Assembly: GCF_006210265.1 (NCBI RefSeq)
Contig: NZ_VCNC01000007.1
Location: 1 to 34,376 of the forward strand
Length of the DNA: 34,376 bases
DNA from: Desulfovibrio sp. UCD-KL4C
GTDB taxonomy: Bacteria; Desulfobacterota; Desulfovibrionia; Desulfovibrionales; Desulfovibrionaceae
Direction of reading: 5' to 3'
Shown: positions 1 through 6,755 of the stretch, in pieces
Layout of the letters: every line of letters starts with the position of its first letter
Position numbering within the stretch: the stretch's first letter is position 1
Made by a program: the position numbers and the translations under genes
Notes under the pieces: generated by a model
The model's database searches: none
The model's input: the letters and a program-made list of their open reading frames with translations, nothing else
Told to the model about the DNA's origin: nothing

Positions 1-2256
1 GGATACAGATTACAAGAAAAAGAAGGCAAGGACATCCCCATTAACGTTCGGTTGTATAAAAACTCAATACCACCAGAAGATATTCTGGAAATGATGTATG
101 ATGTGGTGCCCAATTCCATCCTTGAAGGACCGGAAGAAATGGATAGTCCCTATTACGCCCTCAAAGATTTCCCTGCTCATGAACGCATGTATCCAAGCAT
201 GATGTCGCCAGAGCGCAAGGCTTTATTTGAACGAAAACTGAGGGAGATAGAATATGAAAAAGAACATTTAAAGAAAACGAAGCGCAAGCTCCACGCAAAA
301 TTCATTGTTGAAAATCCCGATCTGCCACTTGTTAAAGACTTGATTAAAACACAGTACGGACAGGAATTGCTTGCAGAAGTAGCTAAGGATCAGCCCAGAC
401 AGCCGGAAACAGGTACAGGCGAAAACATTTATGACGAGCAGAAGAGAGACTCAGTCGATATGACTTCGGTTGATCCGTACCAGACCAAAGTTTTTACAAT
501 CCCTAATACAGGCGAAGAATTCTCACTCCTAGCAACTGAGCGCGACGACAACGGCAGAATCGTTTACACAGGCTTAGCAATCGATCCGCAAGCTGTTGAA
601 CGTGAATATGAATATGACAACGACGGTAGGCTCAGCAAAGTAATCTGCGATAACGCTATTGTTGAGCACTATCAGTACGGCAAGAACGGTGAGCGTTTAT
701 TTGCTGAAACTCATCAAACAAAGCCACGTTTGTTCAAGTACGGTCAGAGCATGGAACTTTTGCAGGCTGGTGAAGTAAAATACATGTACGACCTCCAAGG
801 TCGCATGGTAATGAAAAACGATCTTGGTCAGGTCACAAGATATTCATATTTAGAATCAGGTCCACTCCACGAAGTACTCCTGCCCGATGGTCGCAGAATT
901 GAATACACCTGTGATCCGCTTGGAAGAAGAATATCGAAGTCTATTAACGGTAAGGTTGTGGAAAAATACCTCTGGCAGGATTTAACTACGCTTCTTGCTG
1001 TAACTGACGGCGAAGGCTTGCATCCCAAAGTCCTCAGCTACGATGAAGAAGGTAATCCAGTAAGCATGACTTACGAGGGGCAAACCTTTTTCTTTGCTAC
1101 AAATCAGGTCGGCACAATCTTCATGGTTGCGGATGAAAGGGGTAATGAGGTAAAGCGGATTATAAATGATTCGTTTGGCAATCTATTACTCGATAGCGGT
1201 GTCAGTCTGAATATATGCTTAGGGTTTGCCGTAGGCCTAGCGGATAAAGATACCGAACTTGTACATCTTGGATATCGTGAATACGATCCCGCAATAGGCA
1301 GGTTTATCACTCCCGATCCGTTAGGATTTGCGGGCGGTGATGTGGATGTTTATGGGTATTGTTTGGATGATCCTATTAATTTTCATGATCGGACTGGGCT
1401 TGCGGGGAAGAGTAAGAAATCTAAGCAAGTATTGCAAAGCTCACAGAACGGAACAGAATACAATGCCACTGTTCGGGATAAAAATAATGAAGCACAAACG
1501 ACTGAGAAAAAGGCTGAACAAGCCCCTTACAGCAATGTAATTAATCTTGCTGAAGCTACTGAAAACCCTTCACCTAAGCGTGATCAATTTGGAGATATAA
1601 TTCCTGATAAAGATGATAACTATAAAAATAAATCCACACGTAACGAAACAAAGTCATCAGGTATAGCTTATAACTCAGAAGGAAAACCGATTACAATAAT
1701 TTCTGAAAATGGTTCCGTAGTTCCTCTACCTCCGGGAGACAATGCCGACGCAGTAAAAAAATTAGTAAAGGCTGATGCTGAGAAAAAAGCCAAAAATGAT
1801 GAAGAAAATACTTATGGAGTTAGGTTTGGAGTTAGTGCGTCTGGATTTGGTTTTAAGGGAGGGCTGGGGCTAGGAATACATAAGCTTAATTCAGATGACA
1901 TTGCTGTTGTTGGCGACGCTGAATACGGGGCTTCAAATGTTTTGGGTTTAGGAGTAGATGTCTCTTTGGAAAAGTCGAACGCAAAAACAGTAAAAGATTT
2001 TGAGGGAACAAATAATTACATTGGAACGACAATATCAACACCATTGGCTCCTTTTTCAGCTGGAATAACTAAGAATTCTAATGGCAAGAATCATTCAACA
2101 TCAATTAATTTAGGGCTACCTGTTAAGTTGAATAAGTTCCGTAGACTTATTCAACCTCTTGAAACAACAATAGGCAGGAATAATTCTAGAGTTCTTATTC
2201 ATGGTGATCCTATTCCAAATGAACTGGAAGAAAGAGTTAAGAATATTTTTAATTAA
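1..2256 (+). CDS. Rhs-family polymorphic toxin, 3' portion (5' end outside window)
   Basis: The reading frame is open from base 1 with no stop, so this is the C-terminal 751 codons of a longer gene; a TTG at 52 is internal rather than the start. YD/RHS repeats are visible at about 604-640 (EYDNDGRL), 781-850 and 898-950. The Rhs core signature GYREYDPAIGRF-ITPDPLGF lies at 1270-1329 and the core closes with PINFHDRTGL near 1372-1401. Known Rhs proteins form a beta-cocoon that encloses and releases a C-terminal toxin, delivered by type VI secretion or a similar route. The variable tip (about 1414-2256, 280 residues) starts with a lysine- and glutamate-rich hydrophilic linker and ends in a glycine-rich segment of alternating short strands (VSASGFGFKGGLGLGIHK). 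I do not recognise a toxin family there. The next gene encodes a likely immunity protein. Confidence 0.9.
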   Translation, partial: GYRLQEKEGKDIPINVRLYKNSIPPEDILEMMYDVVPNSILEGPEEMDSPYYALKDFPAHERMYPSMMSPERKALFERKLREIEYEKEHLKKTKRKLHAKFIVENPDLPLVKDLIKTQYGQELLAEVAKDQPRQPETGTGENIYDEQKRDSVDMTSVDPYQTKVFTIPNTGEEFSLLATERDDNGRIVYTGLAIDPQAVEREYEYDNDGRLSKVICDNAIVEHYQYGKNGERLFAETHQTKPRLFKYGQSMELLQAGEVKYMYDLQGRMVMKNDLGQVTRYSYLESGPLHEVLLPDGRRIEYTCDPLGRRISKSINGKVVEKYLWQDLTTLLAVTDGEGLHPKVLSYDEEGNPVSMTYEGQTFFFATNQVGTIFMVADERGNEVKRIINDSFGNLLLDSGVSLNICLGFAVGLADKDTELVHLGYREYDPAIGRFITPDPLGFAGGDVDVYGYCLDDPINFHDRTGLAGKSKKSKQVLQSSQNGTEYNATVRDKNNEAQTTEKKAEQAPYSNVINLAEATENPSPKRDQFGDIIPDKDDNYKNKSTRNETKSSGIAYNSEGKPITIISENGSVVPLPPGDNADAVKKLVKADAEKKAKNDEENTYGVRFGVSASGFGFKGGLGLGIHKLNSDDIAVVGDAEYGASNVLGLGVDVSLEKSNAKTVKDFEGTNNYIGTTISTPLAPFSAGITKNSNGKNHSTSINLGLPVKLNKFRRLIQPLETTIGRNNSRVLIHGDPIPNELEERVKNIFN
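1303..1413 (+). repeat. Rhs core fragment, parent copy of five
   Basis: This 111-bp segment encodes ITPDPLGFAGGDVDVYGYC and on through HDRTGLAGKS. It recurs at 2825-2935, 4234-4347, 5131-5241 and 6071-6166. The copy at 4267-4347 differs from the parent at only three bases over 81, including a 48-base identical run. The 2825 copy is the most degraded and carries a TGA. The 4234-4266 part has drifted (TTPAPLSF instead of ITPDPLGF). Such homology blocks are what would allow an orphan tip to recombine onto the full-length rhs gene. Confidence 0.9.
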
Positions 2257-2337
2257 TATGTTACAGAAAAAAATAAATGTTAATATTTATATATTTAAAC
2301 TCAGATAATTTCTTTTTTATCCAAAGTGAAGGTTGTT

Positions 2338-2760
2338 GTGAAATTTTTTAAATTTAAAACTTATTTTTTCTTTTTTGTTTTACTTATTTTATCATTCGGA
2401 GTTGCTCTTGCCGTAATTCAGGAAATCTATAGCTATGCGTTAATAGGGGGTATTTTTATAACCGGTTTTGTATATGTTGTGCGATTTAATTATACTTTAG
2501 ACTCTGTGACCGAATCAGGCATAATTGCACAGTTTGCTTTTTTTAAAAAGGAAATTTTATTTAAAGAGATTAAGAATGTTAAATTCTTGAATATTGGAGA
2601 GATAAATTCATTTAAAGATATGGACCAATTCTCAATTAAAACAGTAAAAAATAAATATTTTGAAGTGTTTTATCTCGTATCAAGCGGAGACTTTGAAAAA
2701 ATACAAGAAAAAGTTGCTCAGGCACAGTTGCATACAGGTTCTTCAAATGTTCCTAAGTAA
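2338..2760 (+). CDS. Putative Rhs immunity protein, two-TM with PH-like domain
   Basis: This is a small protein of about 140 residues directly after the rhs tip (80-bp gap), the standard place for a cognate immunity gene. I start it at GTG 2338, which has a GAAGG ribosome-binding site at 2328-2332; GTG 2326 in the same frame is the alternative. Two hydrophobic segments fill the first 50 residues (FFFFVLLILSFGVALAV and ALIGGIFITGFVYVV). A soluble part follows, with the pattern SVTESGIIAQFAFFKKEILFKEIKNV, split here as SVTESGIIAQ then FFKKEILFKEIKNV. This resembles membrane-anchored bacterial PH-like domains. A membrane immunity protein would fit a toxin that acts at or near the inner membrane. 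Immunity function is inferred from position only. A strong terminator follows at 2796. Confidence 0.6.
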   Translation: MKFFKFKTYFFFFVLLILSFGVALAVIQEIYSYALIGGIFITGFVYVVRFNYTLDSVTESGIIAQFAFFKKEILFKEIKNVKFLNIGEINSFKDMDQFSIKTVKNKYFEVFYLVSSGDFEKIQEKVAQAQLHTGSSNVPK

Positions 2761-2795
2761 AATGTCTTAGTAAATTATCACTTAAGTGGATATCT

Positions 2796-2820
2796 GCCCC
2801 GACTTCGGTCGGGGCTTTCT
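2796..2820 (+). terminator. Intrinsic terminator at cassette boundary
   Basis: A perfect 8-bp stem GCCCCGAC/GTCGGGGC with a TTCG tetraloop is followed by CTTTCT. It ends the rhs tip/immunity unit and abuts the next core fragment at 2825. The stretch 2792-2838 recurs at 5098-5144 with one mismatch in 47 bases. Confidence 0.85.
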
Positions 2821-2824
2821 ATTA

Positions 2825-3471
2825 TCTATCACTCCCGATCCGATAGGTTTCACAAGCTGAGACGTGGTTGTTTACGAATACTGTCTCGAGGATCAAATTA
2901 ACTTTCATGATCGTACGAGGTTTGCGGGGAAAAGTGAAAGTAAAGTGGAAGGAGTCCCTGCTAAAGTGATCAAAAAAACAGGACAAGCCTTATGGGAAAT
3001 AGGCAGCCTTGCTGGTTGAACCGGATGGCAACTAGTAAAGGATGCGGGCTACGAGGCTTTAAAAAAACTAGCCCGCTAGGCCACCCTGAAACAAAAAATG
3101 AAGCTGCGAAGTATGCCAAAAAAGTAATCCTTGGCGAAACATCTTTGGGACAGGAGCTTGTTAAATCAGGTCCGAAAATAGCCAAAGCAACTAAAGAAGC
3201 TTGGAATAATATGATTGAAAAAGAAAAAGAAGCTGAAAAGCATCAGGATGAAGTCAACCATAAAGTTTACTCAAGCAAATGGAGTGAGCTATACAGTAAA
3301 AATTTAACTCTTCGCAAAGAACGGGCAGAGGCTATTCAGGATGCTGTGAGTCCATCTCTAAAGGGAATAGCTAAAGCCTATTTAGACACTCCTGATGATA
3401 GGTTTAGCCTTATACTTCCATATCTAAAAAAAGTTAATAAAGAAATTAAAAGCGATAAAGCTAATAAATAA
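2825..3471 (+). pseudogene. Orphan Rhs tip 1 (degraded)
   Basis: The core fragment reads ITPDPIGFTS, then a TGA, then DVVVYEYCLEDQINFHDRTRFAGKS in the same frame. That frame continues to a second stop at 3017-3019 and a third near 3076. The remaining tip coding is in another frame from about 3080 to 3471 (PETKNEAAKYAKKVILGETS to KKVNKEIKSDKANK). It therefore carries at least two or three nonsense changes plus a frameshift. The surviving C-terminal part is highly charged and helical, rich in Lys and Glu, and matches no toxin family I recognise. It has no start codon or ribosome-binding site of its own. The frame opened by the GTG or ATG codons near 2992 is an artefact of the shift. Confidence 0.75.
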
Positions 3472-3531
3472 AATTGATACGAAAATAGGGCACTGTTCTA
3501 GCAGTGTCCTAAATCAGTAGTGGAGTATTTA

Positions 3532-4210
3532 ATGTCAAAAATATTATTATTTTTTTTTGATGACCTAAAGCAAAATTTTTTTTGATGACCTAAAGCAAAA
3601 TTTTTTTTGCTTTATCGGTCTTTTTATATATTTAGTATTTAAATTTAAAAATTTAGAAGCATGGTATAGTCATTTAATCTTTTCAATTGTTATGTTTTCT
3701 TTAGTATTAAGTTTAATTAAAGACGGAAATGGATCATATAATTTATTTAGAGTTTTTAAAAAAATGATTCTTTTTTTTGTTATTATGCTTGTTTTAACAA
3801 ATTTAACTTCATGGTCAGCTTTGCATATTGATATTTTTTTTAATACTTTCCGCGGATATCTTAATGATTTGCTATCACCATCAAGTATTTCTTCTGACTA
3901 TGATACATTTTTTTATATACTCTCAAGTGTTACAGCCAAATCATTTCTTTTCGCATTATGTGCTTCAATAATTTATATGGCAACAATACTCCAGATTTCT
4001 AAGTTCACGTTCTTCTCCATGATATTTAAACCTTTTTTAATTAATTTTATGATTTTATTTGCAGTTAATAGTGTTTTCCTAATTTTATGGCACATTTCAT
4101 ATTCTAGGCAAATGTATGATCTATTATTATATTCAGGCGCATTGAATGAAGTTGTAAATATTTTTCTTGTTTTGGCAATTGGCAGATTTGCTTATGAAAA
4201 ATATAGTTAG
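3532..4210 (+). pseudogene. Disrupted multi-TM immunity-like membrane protein of cassette 1
   Basis: ATG 3532 has a good ribosome-binding site (GGAG at 3522-3525) and opens MSKILLFFFDDLKQNFF, then hits TGA at 3583-3585. The cause is an exact 25-bp tandem duplication (3559-3583 and 3584-3608). Removing one copy gives one uninterrupted frame of 217 codons that joins the long downstream frame (MFSLVLSLIKDGNG and onward to AYEKYS). The repaired protein would have several hydrophobic helices (ILFFVIMLVLTNL, SFLFALCASIIYMATIL, FLINFMILFAVNSVFLIL, IFLVLAIGRFAY). It sits where the immunity gene of cassette 1 should be. A downstream start at ATG 3692 could give a 172-residue remnant but has no good ribosome-binding site. 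I do not recognise the family. Confidence 0.7.
3559..3608 (+). repeat. Exact 25-bp tandem duplication causing a frameshift
   Basis: Positions 3559-3583 and 3584-3608 are identical and flanked by T runs (T9 before the first copy, T8 closing each copy). Because 25 is not a multiple of three, the number of copies decides whether the 217-codon frame is open. Confidence 0.95.
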
Positions 4211-4275
4211 CACTAAAATTTAAAAGACTAATACGCCCCACCACGCCCGCCCCACTGAGCTTCACTGGCGGTGAT

Positions 4276-4707
4276 GTGGATGTTTACGGGTATTGTCTAG
4301 ATGATCCTATTAATTTTCATGATCGGACTGGGCTTGCGGGGAAGAGTGAGGGGGAAGAGGATAAAAAGAATACTCTAGATGAAGACTCTAAAAAAATATC
4401 GCCAAAAGAAAAAACAAAACTTGAGCAAGATAATAAATCTAAATTTTCTCTCAAAGACCTTGGAGAAGGAGCTTTCAAAGGAATAAGATCCGGAATTCCA
4501 GCAGGAATGACTATTGGCAGTGCACTAGGGCCATTAGGAATAACAGCAGGAGCTATTACTGGCGGCTTTACGGGAGCATCAGTTGGCATGCTTTATTCAA
4601 TAGGATCAAAAGCAATTTCTGATACATTCGGAATAGATGAAGATACTCAAAAAACTATTCGCAAGGCCATGGGGTATATGACCTCTAAAAAAGGAAAAAA
4701 TGATTAG
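4276..4707 (+). CDS. Orphan Rhs tip 2, glycine-zipper toxin candidate
   Basis: Homology to the rhs core begins at about 4234 (TTPAPLSFTGGDVDVYGYCL) and runs through HDRTGLAGKS. The GTG at 4276 is simply inside that fragment and has no ribosome-binding site, so the unit looks silent unless recombined onto rhs. The tip after 4348 is about 120 residues: a charged linker, then SKFSLKDLGEGAFKGIRSG. A strongly hydrophobic glycine-rich stretch follows (GIPAGMTIGSALGPLGITAG, then AITGGFTGASVGMLY) with many GxxxG spacings, and then SKAISDTFGIDED. This looks like a membrane-inserting helical hairpin, so a pore former is my best inference. It is a clear paralogue of the tip at 5170-5679. It overlaps the next gene by 8 bases, suggesting translational coupling. 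Confidence 0.75.
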   Translation: MDVYGYCLDDPINFHDRTGLAGKSEGEEDKKNTLDEDSKKISPKEKTKLEQDNKSKFSLKDLGEGAFKGIRSGIPAGMTIGSALGPLGITAGAITGGFTGASVGMLYSIGSKAISDTFGIDEDTQKTIRKAMGYMTSKKGKND

Positions 4708-4990
4708 TTATTTTATATCAGCAATATTAAGCGCTCTTATAATCACATGGTTATTTCGTTCTAAAAAATGTTTTTCATGCCCTAGATGTGGCGAGAGATT
4801 TGAAAGAATTCCCAATAGAGCTATGGGAATTACGTACTTGTTGTTAGCAGTTGTGATGATTGTAACGGGTATAGTAAATGGGAGGAATTACCCTTCTGTA
4901 TTTGATTATCTAGTTGGTTCTTCTGGAATTTATTATCTTCTTAAAAAAGAAAAAAGAAGCTGTATCAAGTGCAAAAAAGAAATCTATTAA
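4700..4990 (+). CDS. Candidate immunity protein 2, membrane zinc-ribbon (96 aa)
   Basis: The start ATG 4700 overlaps the end of tip 2 by 8 bases. The protein begins with an N-terminal hydrophobic helix (FISAILSALIITWLF), followed by CPRCGERFERIPN. A second hydrophobic stretch follows (GITYLLLAVVMIVTGIV), then DYLVGSSGIYYLLKKEKRS and CIKC. The two CxxC pairs, at about residues 26-29 and 88-91, could join as a single zinc ribbon on one face of the membrane. It is a paralogue of the protein at 5672-5962: both share CGExFExIPN, the VG-x-SG-x-YYLLKK block and the last CxxC. The pairing with tip 2 and the duplication of the whole pair support an immunity role. No known family is recognised. Confidence 0.7.
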   Translation: MISYFISAILSALIITWLFRSKKCFSCPRCGERFERIPNRAMGITYLLLAVVMIVTGIVNGRNYPSVFDYLVGSSGIYYLLKKEKRSCIKCKKEIY

Positions 4991-5101
4991 TACAATAAGG
5001 CTATCTCTTTTTTAAGAAGAAAGACAATTTTTATAGAGCTTATGAATTATAGCTATAAATTCAGGAAAACAAACAAGAAAGTCAAAGAATAATTTCTATC
5101 T

Positions 5102-5126
5102 GCCCCGACTTCGGTCGGGGCTTTCT
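5102..5126 (+). terminator. Intrinsic terminator at cassette boundary
   Basis: Same perfect GCCCCGAC-TTCG-GTCGGGGC hairpin followed by CTTTCTC. It closes cassette 2 and abuts the core fragment of cassette 3 at 5131. Confidence 0.85.
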
Positions 5127-5169
5127 CTTATCTATCACTCCCGACCCATTAGGGTTTGCTGGCGGTGAT

Positions 5170-5679
5170 GTGGATGTTTACGGGTATTGCCTTGATGATC
5201 CTATTAATTTTCATGATCGGATTGGGCTTGCTGGGAAGAGTGAAGGGAAAAAACACGAAGAAAGCAATCTAAATGTAGGTTCTGAAATAGATGATAAGCA
5301 TCATGAAACGGCAAATAAGCCAGTTAAATCTGAGGAGAATAGCCGGAATTACGAAGAGTCAAAAAAAGCATCAGCAAAAGAAAATCCAAAACTTAAGCAA
5401 AATAATAAATCAAAATTTACTCTTAAAAACCTGAGACAAAGTACTATCAAAGGGATTATGGCTGGAATTCCTATTGGTGCAACTACAGGTATTCCATTGG
5501 GACCATTAGGTGTTGTTGCAGGTGGAATTACAGGAGCGATTACAGGACCTCCAGTTGAAATGCTTTATGAAGTTGGCTCAAAAGCAATATCTGACACTTT
5601 CGGTATAGATGAAGATATACAAGAACAAATTCGTGACGCAATGGGGAATATAATTACTAAAAGGGAAAAACGTGATTAG
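5170..5679 (+). CDS. Orphan Rhs tip 3, paralogue of tip 2
   Basis: The core-fragment frame is open from 5131 (SITPDPLGFAGGDVDVYGYC) through HDRIGLAGKS; GTG 5170 is internal to it and has no ribosome-binding site. The tip has a longer hydrophilic linker than tip 2, then SKFTLKNLRQSTIKGIMAG. Hydrophobic glycine-rich segments follow (IPIGATTGIPLGPLGVVAG and GITGAITGPPVEMLY), then the shared GSKAISDTFGIDEDIQ end. The hydrophobic core and C-terminus match tip 2 well while the linkers diverge. This pattern suggests duplication followed by diversification. It overlaps the following gene by 8 bases, exactly as in cassette 2. Pore formation is inferred from the glycine-zipper pattern, not shown. Confidence 0.75.
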   Translation: MDVYGYCLDDPINFHDRIGLAGKSEGKKHEESNLNVGSEIDDKHHETANKPVKSEENSRNYEESKKASAKENPKLKQNNKSKFTLKNLRQSTIKGIMAGIPIGATTGIPLGPLGVVAGGITGAITGPPVEMLYEVGSKAISDTFGIDEDIQEQIRDAMGNIITKREKRD

Positions 5680-5962
5680 CGACTTTATATTTATATTATT
5701 TGCTTGTTTTTTAACTATAGGCTTAATGCATTATAAAAAACACATTACCTGTAACAACTGCGGTGAACAGTTTGAAGTAATACCAAATAAATCTATTGGA
5801 ATAATGTGGGGCCTTTTATTTTGTGCAATGGCTCTAGATAATATTCTTAATTACAGCTGTAATTTCTCTATACTAGATTTTATAGTTGGAGCTTCTGGAG
5901 TTTATTACCTTCTTAAAAAAGATAAAAAGAAGTGCCCAAGATGTATAAATAAAATTGTTTGA
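5672..5962 (+). CDS. Candidate immunity protein 3, membrane zinc-ribbon (96 aa)
   Basis: It has the same length as its paralogue at 4700-4990 and starts 8 bases inside the end of tip 3. Features in order: N-terminal hydrophobic helix (FIFILFACFLTIGLM), KKHITCNNCGEQFEVIPN, a second hydrophobic stretch (GIMWGLLFCAMALDNIL), FIVGASGVYYLLKKDKKK and a final CPRC. The cysteine pairs, the IPN motif and the YYLLKK block are kept, while the middle region has diverged. That is what would be expected of immunity proteins tracking different toxin variants. No named family is recognised. The next cassette begins after the terminator at 6042. Confidence 0.7.
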   Translation: MISDFIFILFACFLTIGLMHYKKHITCNNCGEQFEVIPNKSIGIMWGLLFCAMALDNILNYSCNFSILDFIVGASGVYYLLKKDKKKCPRCINKIV

Positions 5963-6041
5963 TAAAATTAAATTATTTTTTATTATTTTAAGAATAGCGG
6001 AGAATTGTTTTTATAACTAGATTGCATAAAATTCATTAACA

Positions 6042-6068
6042 GTCCCGACTTTGGTCGGGGCTTTCTTT
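6042..6068 (+). terminator. Intrinsic terminator at cassette boundary
   Basis: The stem GTCCCGAC/GTCGGGGC has one G-T wobble and a TTTG loop and is followed by TTTCTTTT. It is a diverged copy of the hairpins at 2796 and 5102, again placed just before a core fragment (6071). Confidence 0.8.
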
Positions 6069-6070
6069 TA

Positions 6071-6331
6071 TCTATCACTCCCACTACGCTAGACTTTGCT
6101 GGCGGAGATGTTGATGTTTACGGTTATTGTTTGGATGATCCTATTAATTTTCATGACCGGACGGGCCGACTGTAACTCCTGTAGTTGAAAGTGTTATATC
6201 AGCTATATGGAATATTGAGAATGAAAGAACTCGCAACGCTGCCGCTAAAATACTTAGAAATTGCCAAAACGCATAACTATTTAACTGATAAAATAGATAA
6301 TAAGAATAATGAAAATAAAAAAGATCATTAA
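6071..6331 (+). pseudogene. Orphan Rhs tip 4 (frameshifted remnant)
   Basis: The core fragment reads SITPTTLDFAGGDVDVYGYC and continues to HDRTGRL, then a stop near 6175. Coding-like sequence continues in a second frame from about 6163 (GPTVTPVVESVISAIWNIEN to AAAKIL), then in a third frame (LEIAKTHNYLTDKIDNKNN to KKDH, stop 6329-6331). The last frame overlaps the start of the next gene at 6309, as in cassettes 2 and 3. Only about 55 tip codons are left, so most of the toxin domain has been deleted. No family can be assigned. Confidence 0.65.
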
Positions 6332-6712
6332 CCGTATTCAATGGCTTCCTATTTTTTTAGGGACAGTCATGGTGTTCGCAAGTAGAGCCTTTGATGGCTC
6401 CTTTACTCCATTCTTTCGAGGTGTTCCACTTACAGAAATAACTCGATGGCTAATGACTCTCGCAGGAATATTTTTTATGGCCTTATATCTAAAGATGCCA
6501 GCAAAGAACTACAAGAAGCTACAATCTGCCCTAAATGCCAAACACCTTTCGGTGTTGGTCTTGGACTTGGCCTTGGTGTTAAGAAGGATTCCAATCATAA
6601 ATTTTGTCCTCGGTGTAAAGTTAAGCTAGAACCTTTAAATGGTTTTTATAAAAGGCATCCAGAATTAAAAGAAGCTGAAATTGATACCTCAATAGAAGAG
6701 ATCAAAGAATAA
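6309..6712 (+). pseudogene. Frameshifted membrane zinc-ribbon immunity-like gene 4
   Basis: From ATG 6309 the frame encodes WLPIFLGTVMVFAS and LMTLAGIFFMALYL, two likely membrane segments. The sense then switches frame at the T6 run 6471-6476. The other frame continues with YGLISKDASKELQEATICPK, CPKCQTPFG and CPRCKVKLEPLNG, ending at 6712. Adding one T to the run would give a single product of about 134 residues with two TM helices and a CxxC...CxxC zinc ribbon. That is the same architecture type as immunity candidates 2 and 3, although the sequences are not obviously homologous. It could be a dead gene, a slippage-variable gene or a sequencing error. The following hairpin at 6718 ends the array. 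Confidence 0.65.
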
Positions 6713-6717
6713 CTAAT

Positions 6718-6743
6718 AGCCCCGCCACAGTTCGGGGCTTTCT
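6718..6743 (+). terminator. Terminator ending the Rhs array
   Basis: The stem AGCCCCG/CGGGGCT has an 8-base loop and is followed by TTTCT. It closes the last cassette and may also serve the convergent gene ending at 6756. Confidence 0.75.
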
Positions 6744-6755
6744 ATTATTCATACA

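Noticed and set aside
52-54. TTG as the start of the rhs gene
   Set aside because: The frame is open to base 1 with no stop and no ribosome-binding site. The protein is clearly the C-terminal part of a larger Rhs.
3488-3509. Hairpin GGGCACTG/CAGTGTCC after orphan tip 1
   Set aside because: The stem is decent but no T-run follows, and the next gene of the cassette starts just downstream. I do not call it a terminator.
2796-6076. CRISPR-like interpretation of the regularly recurring hairpin/core repeats
   Set aside because: The repeats are 1-2.3 kb apart, code for the Rhs core and carry terminators. There are no short spacers and no cas genes.
6446-6712. Independent zinc-ribbon gene starting at ATG 6446
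   Set aside because: Its first residues translate sequence that in the other frame is a good membrane helix, and there is no ribosome-binding site. A frameshifted single gene from 6309 explains both halves better.
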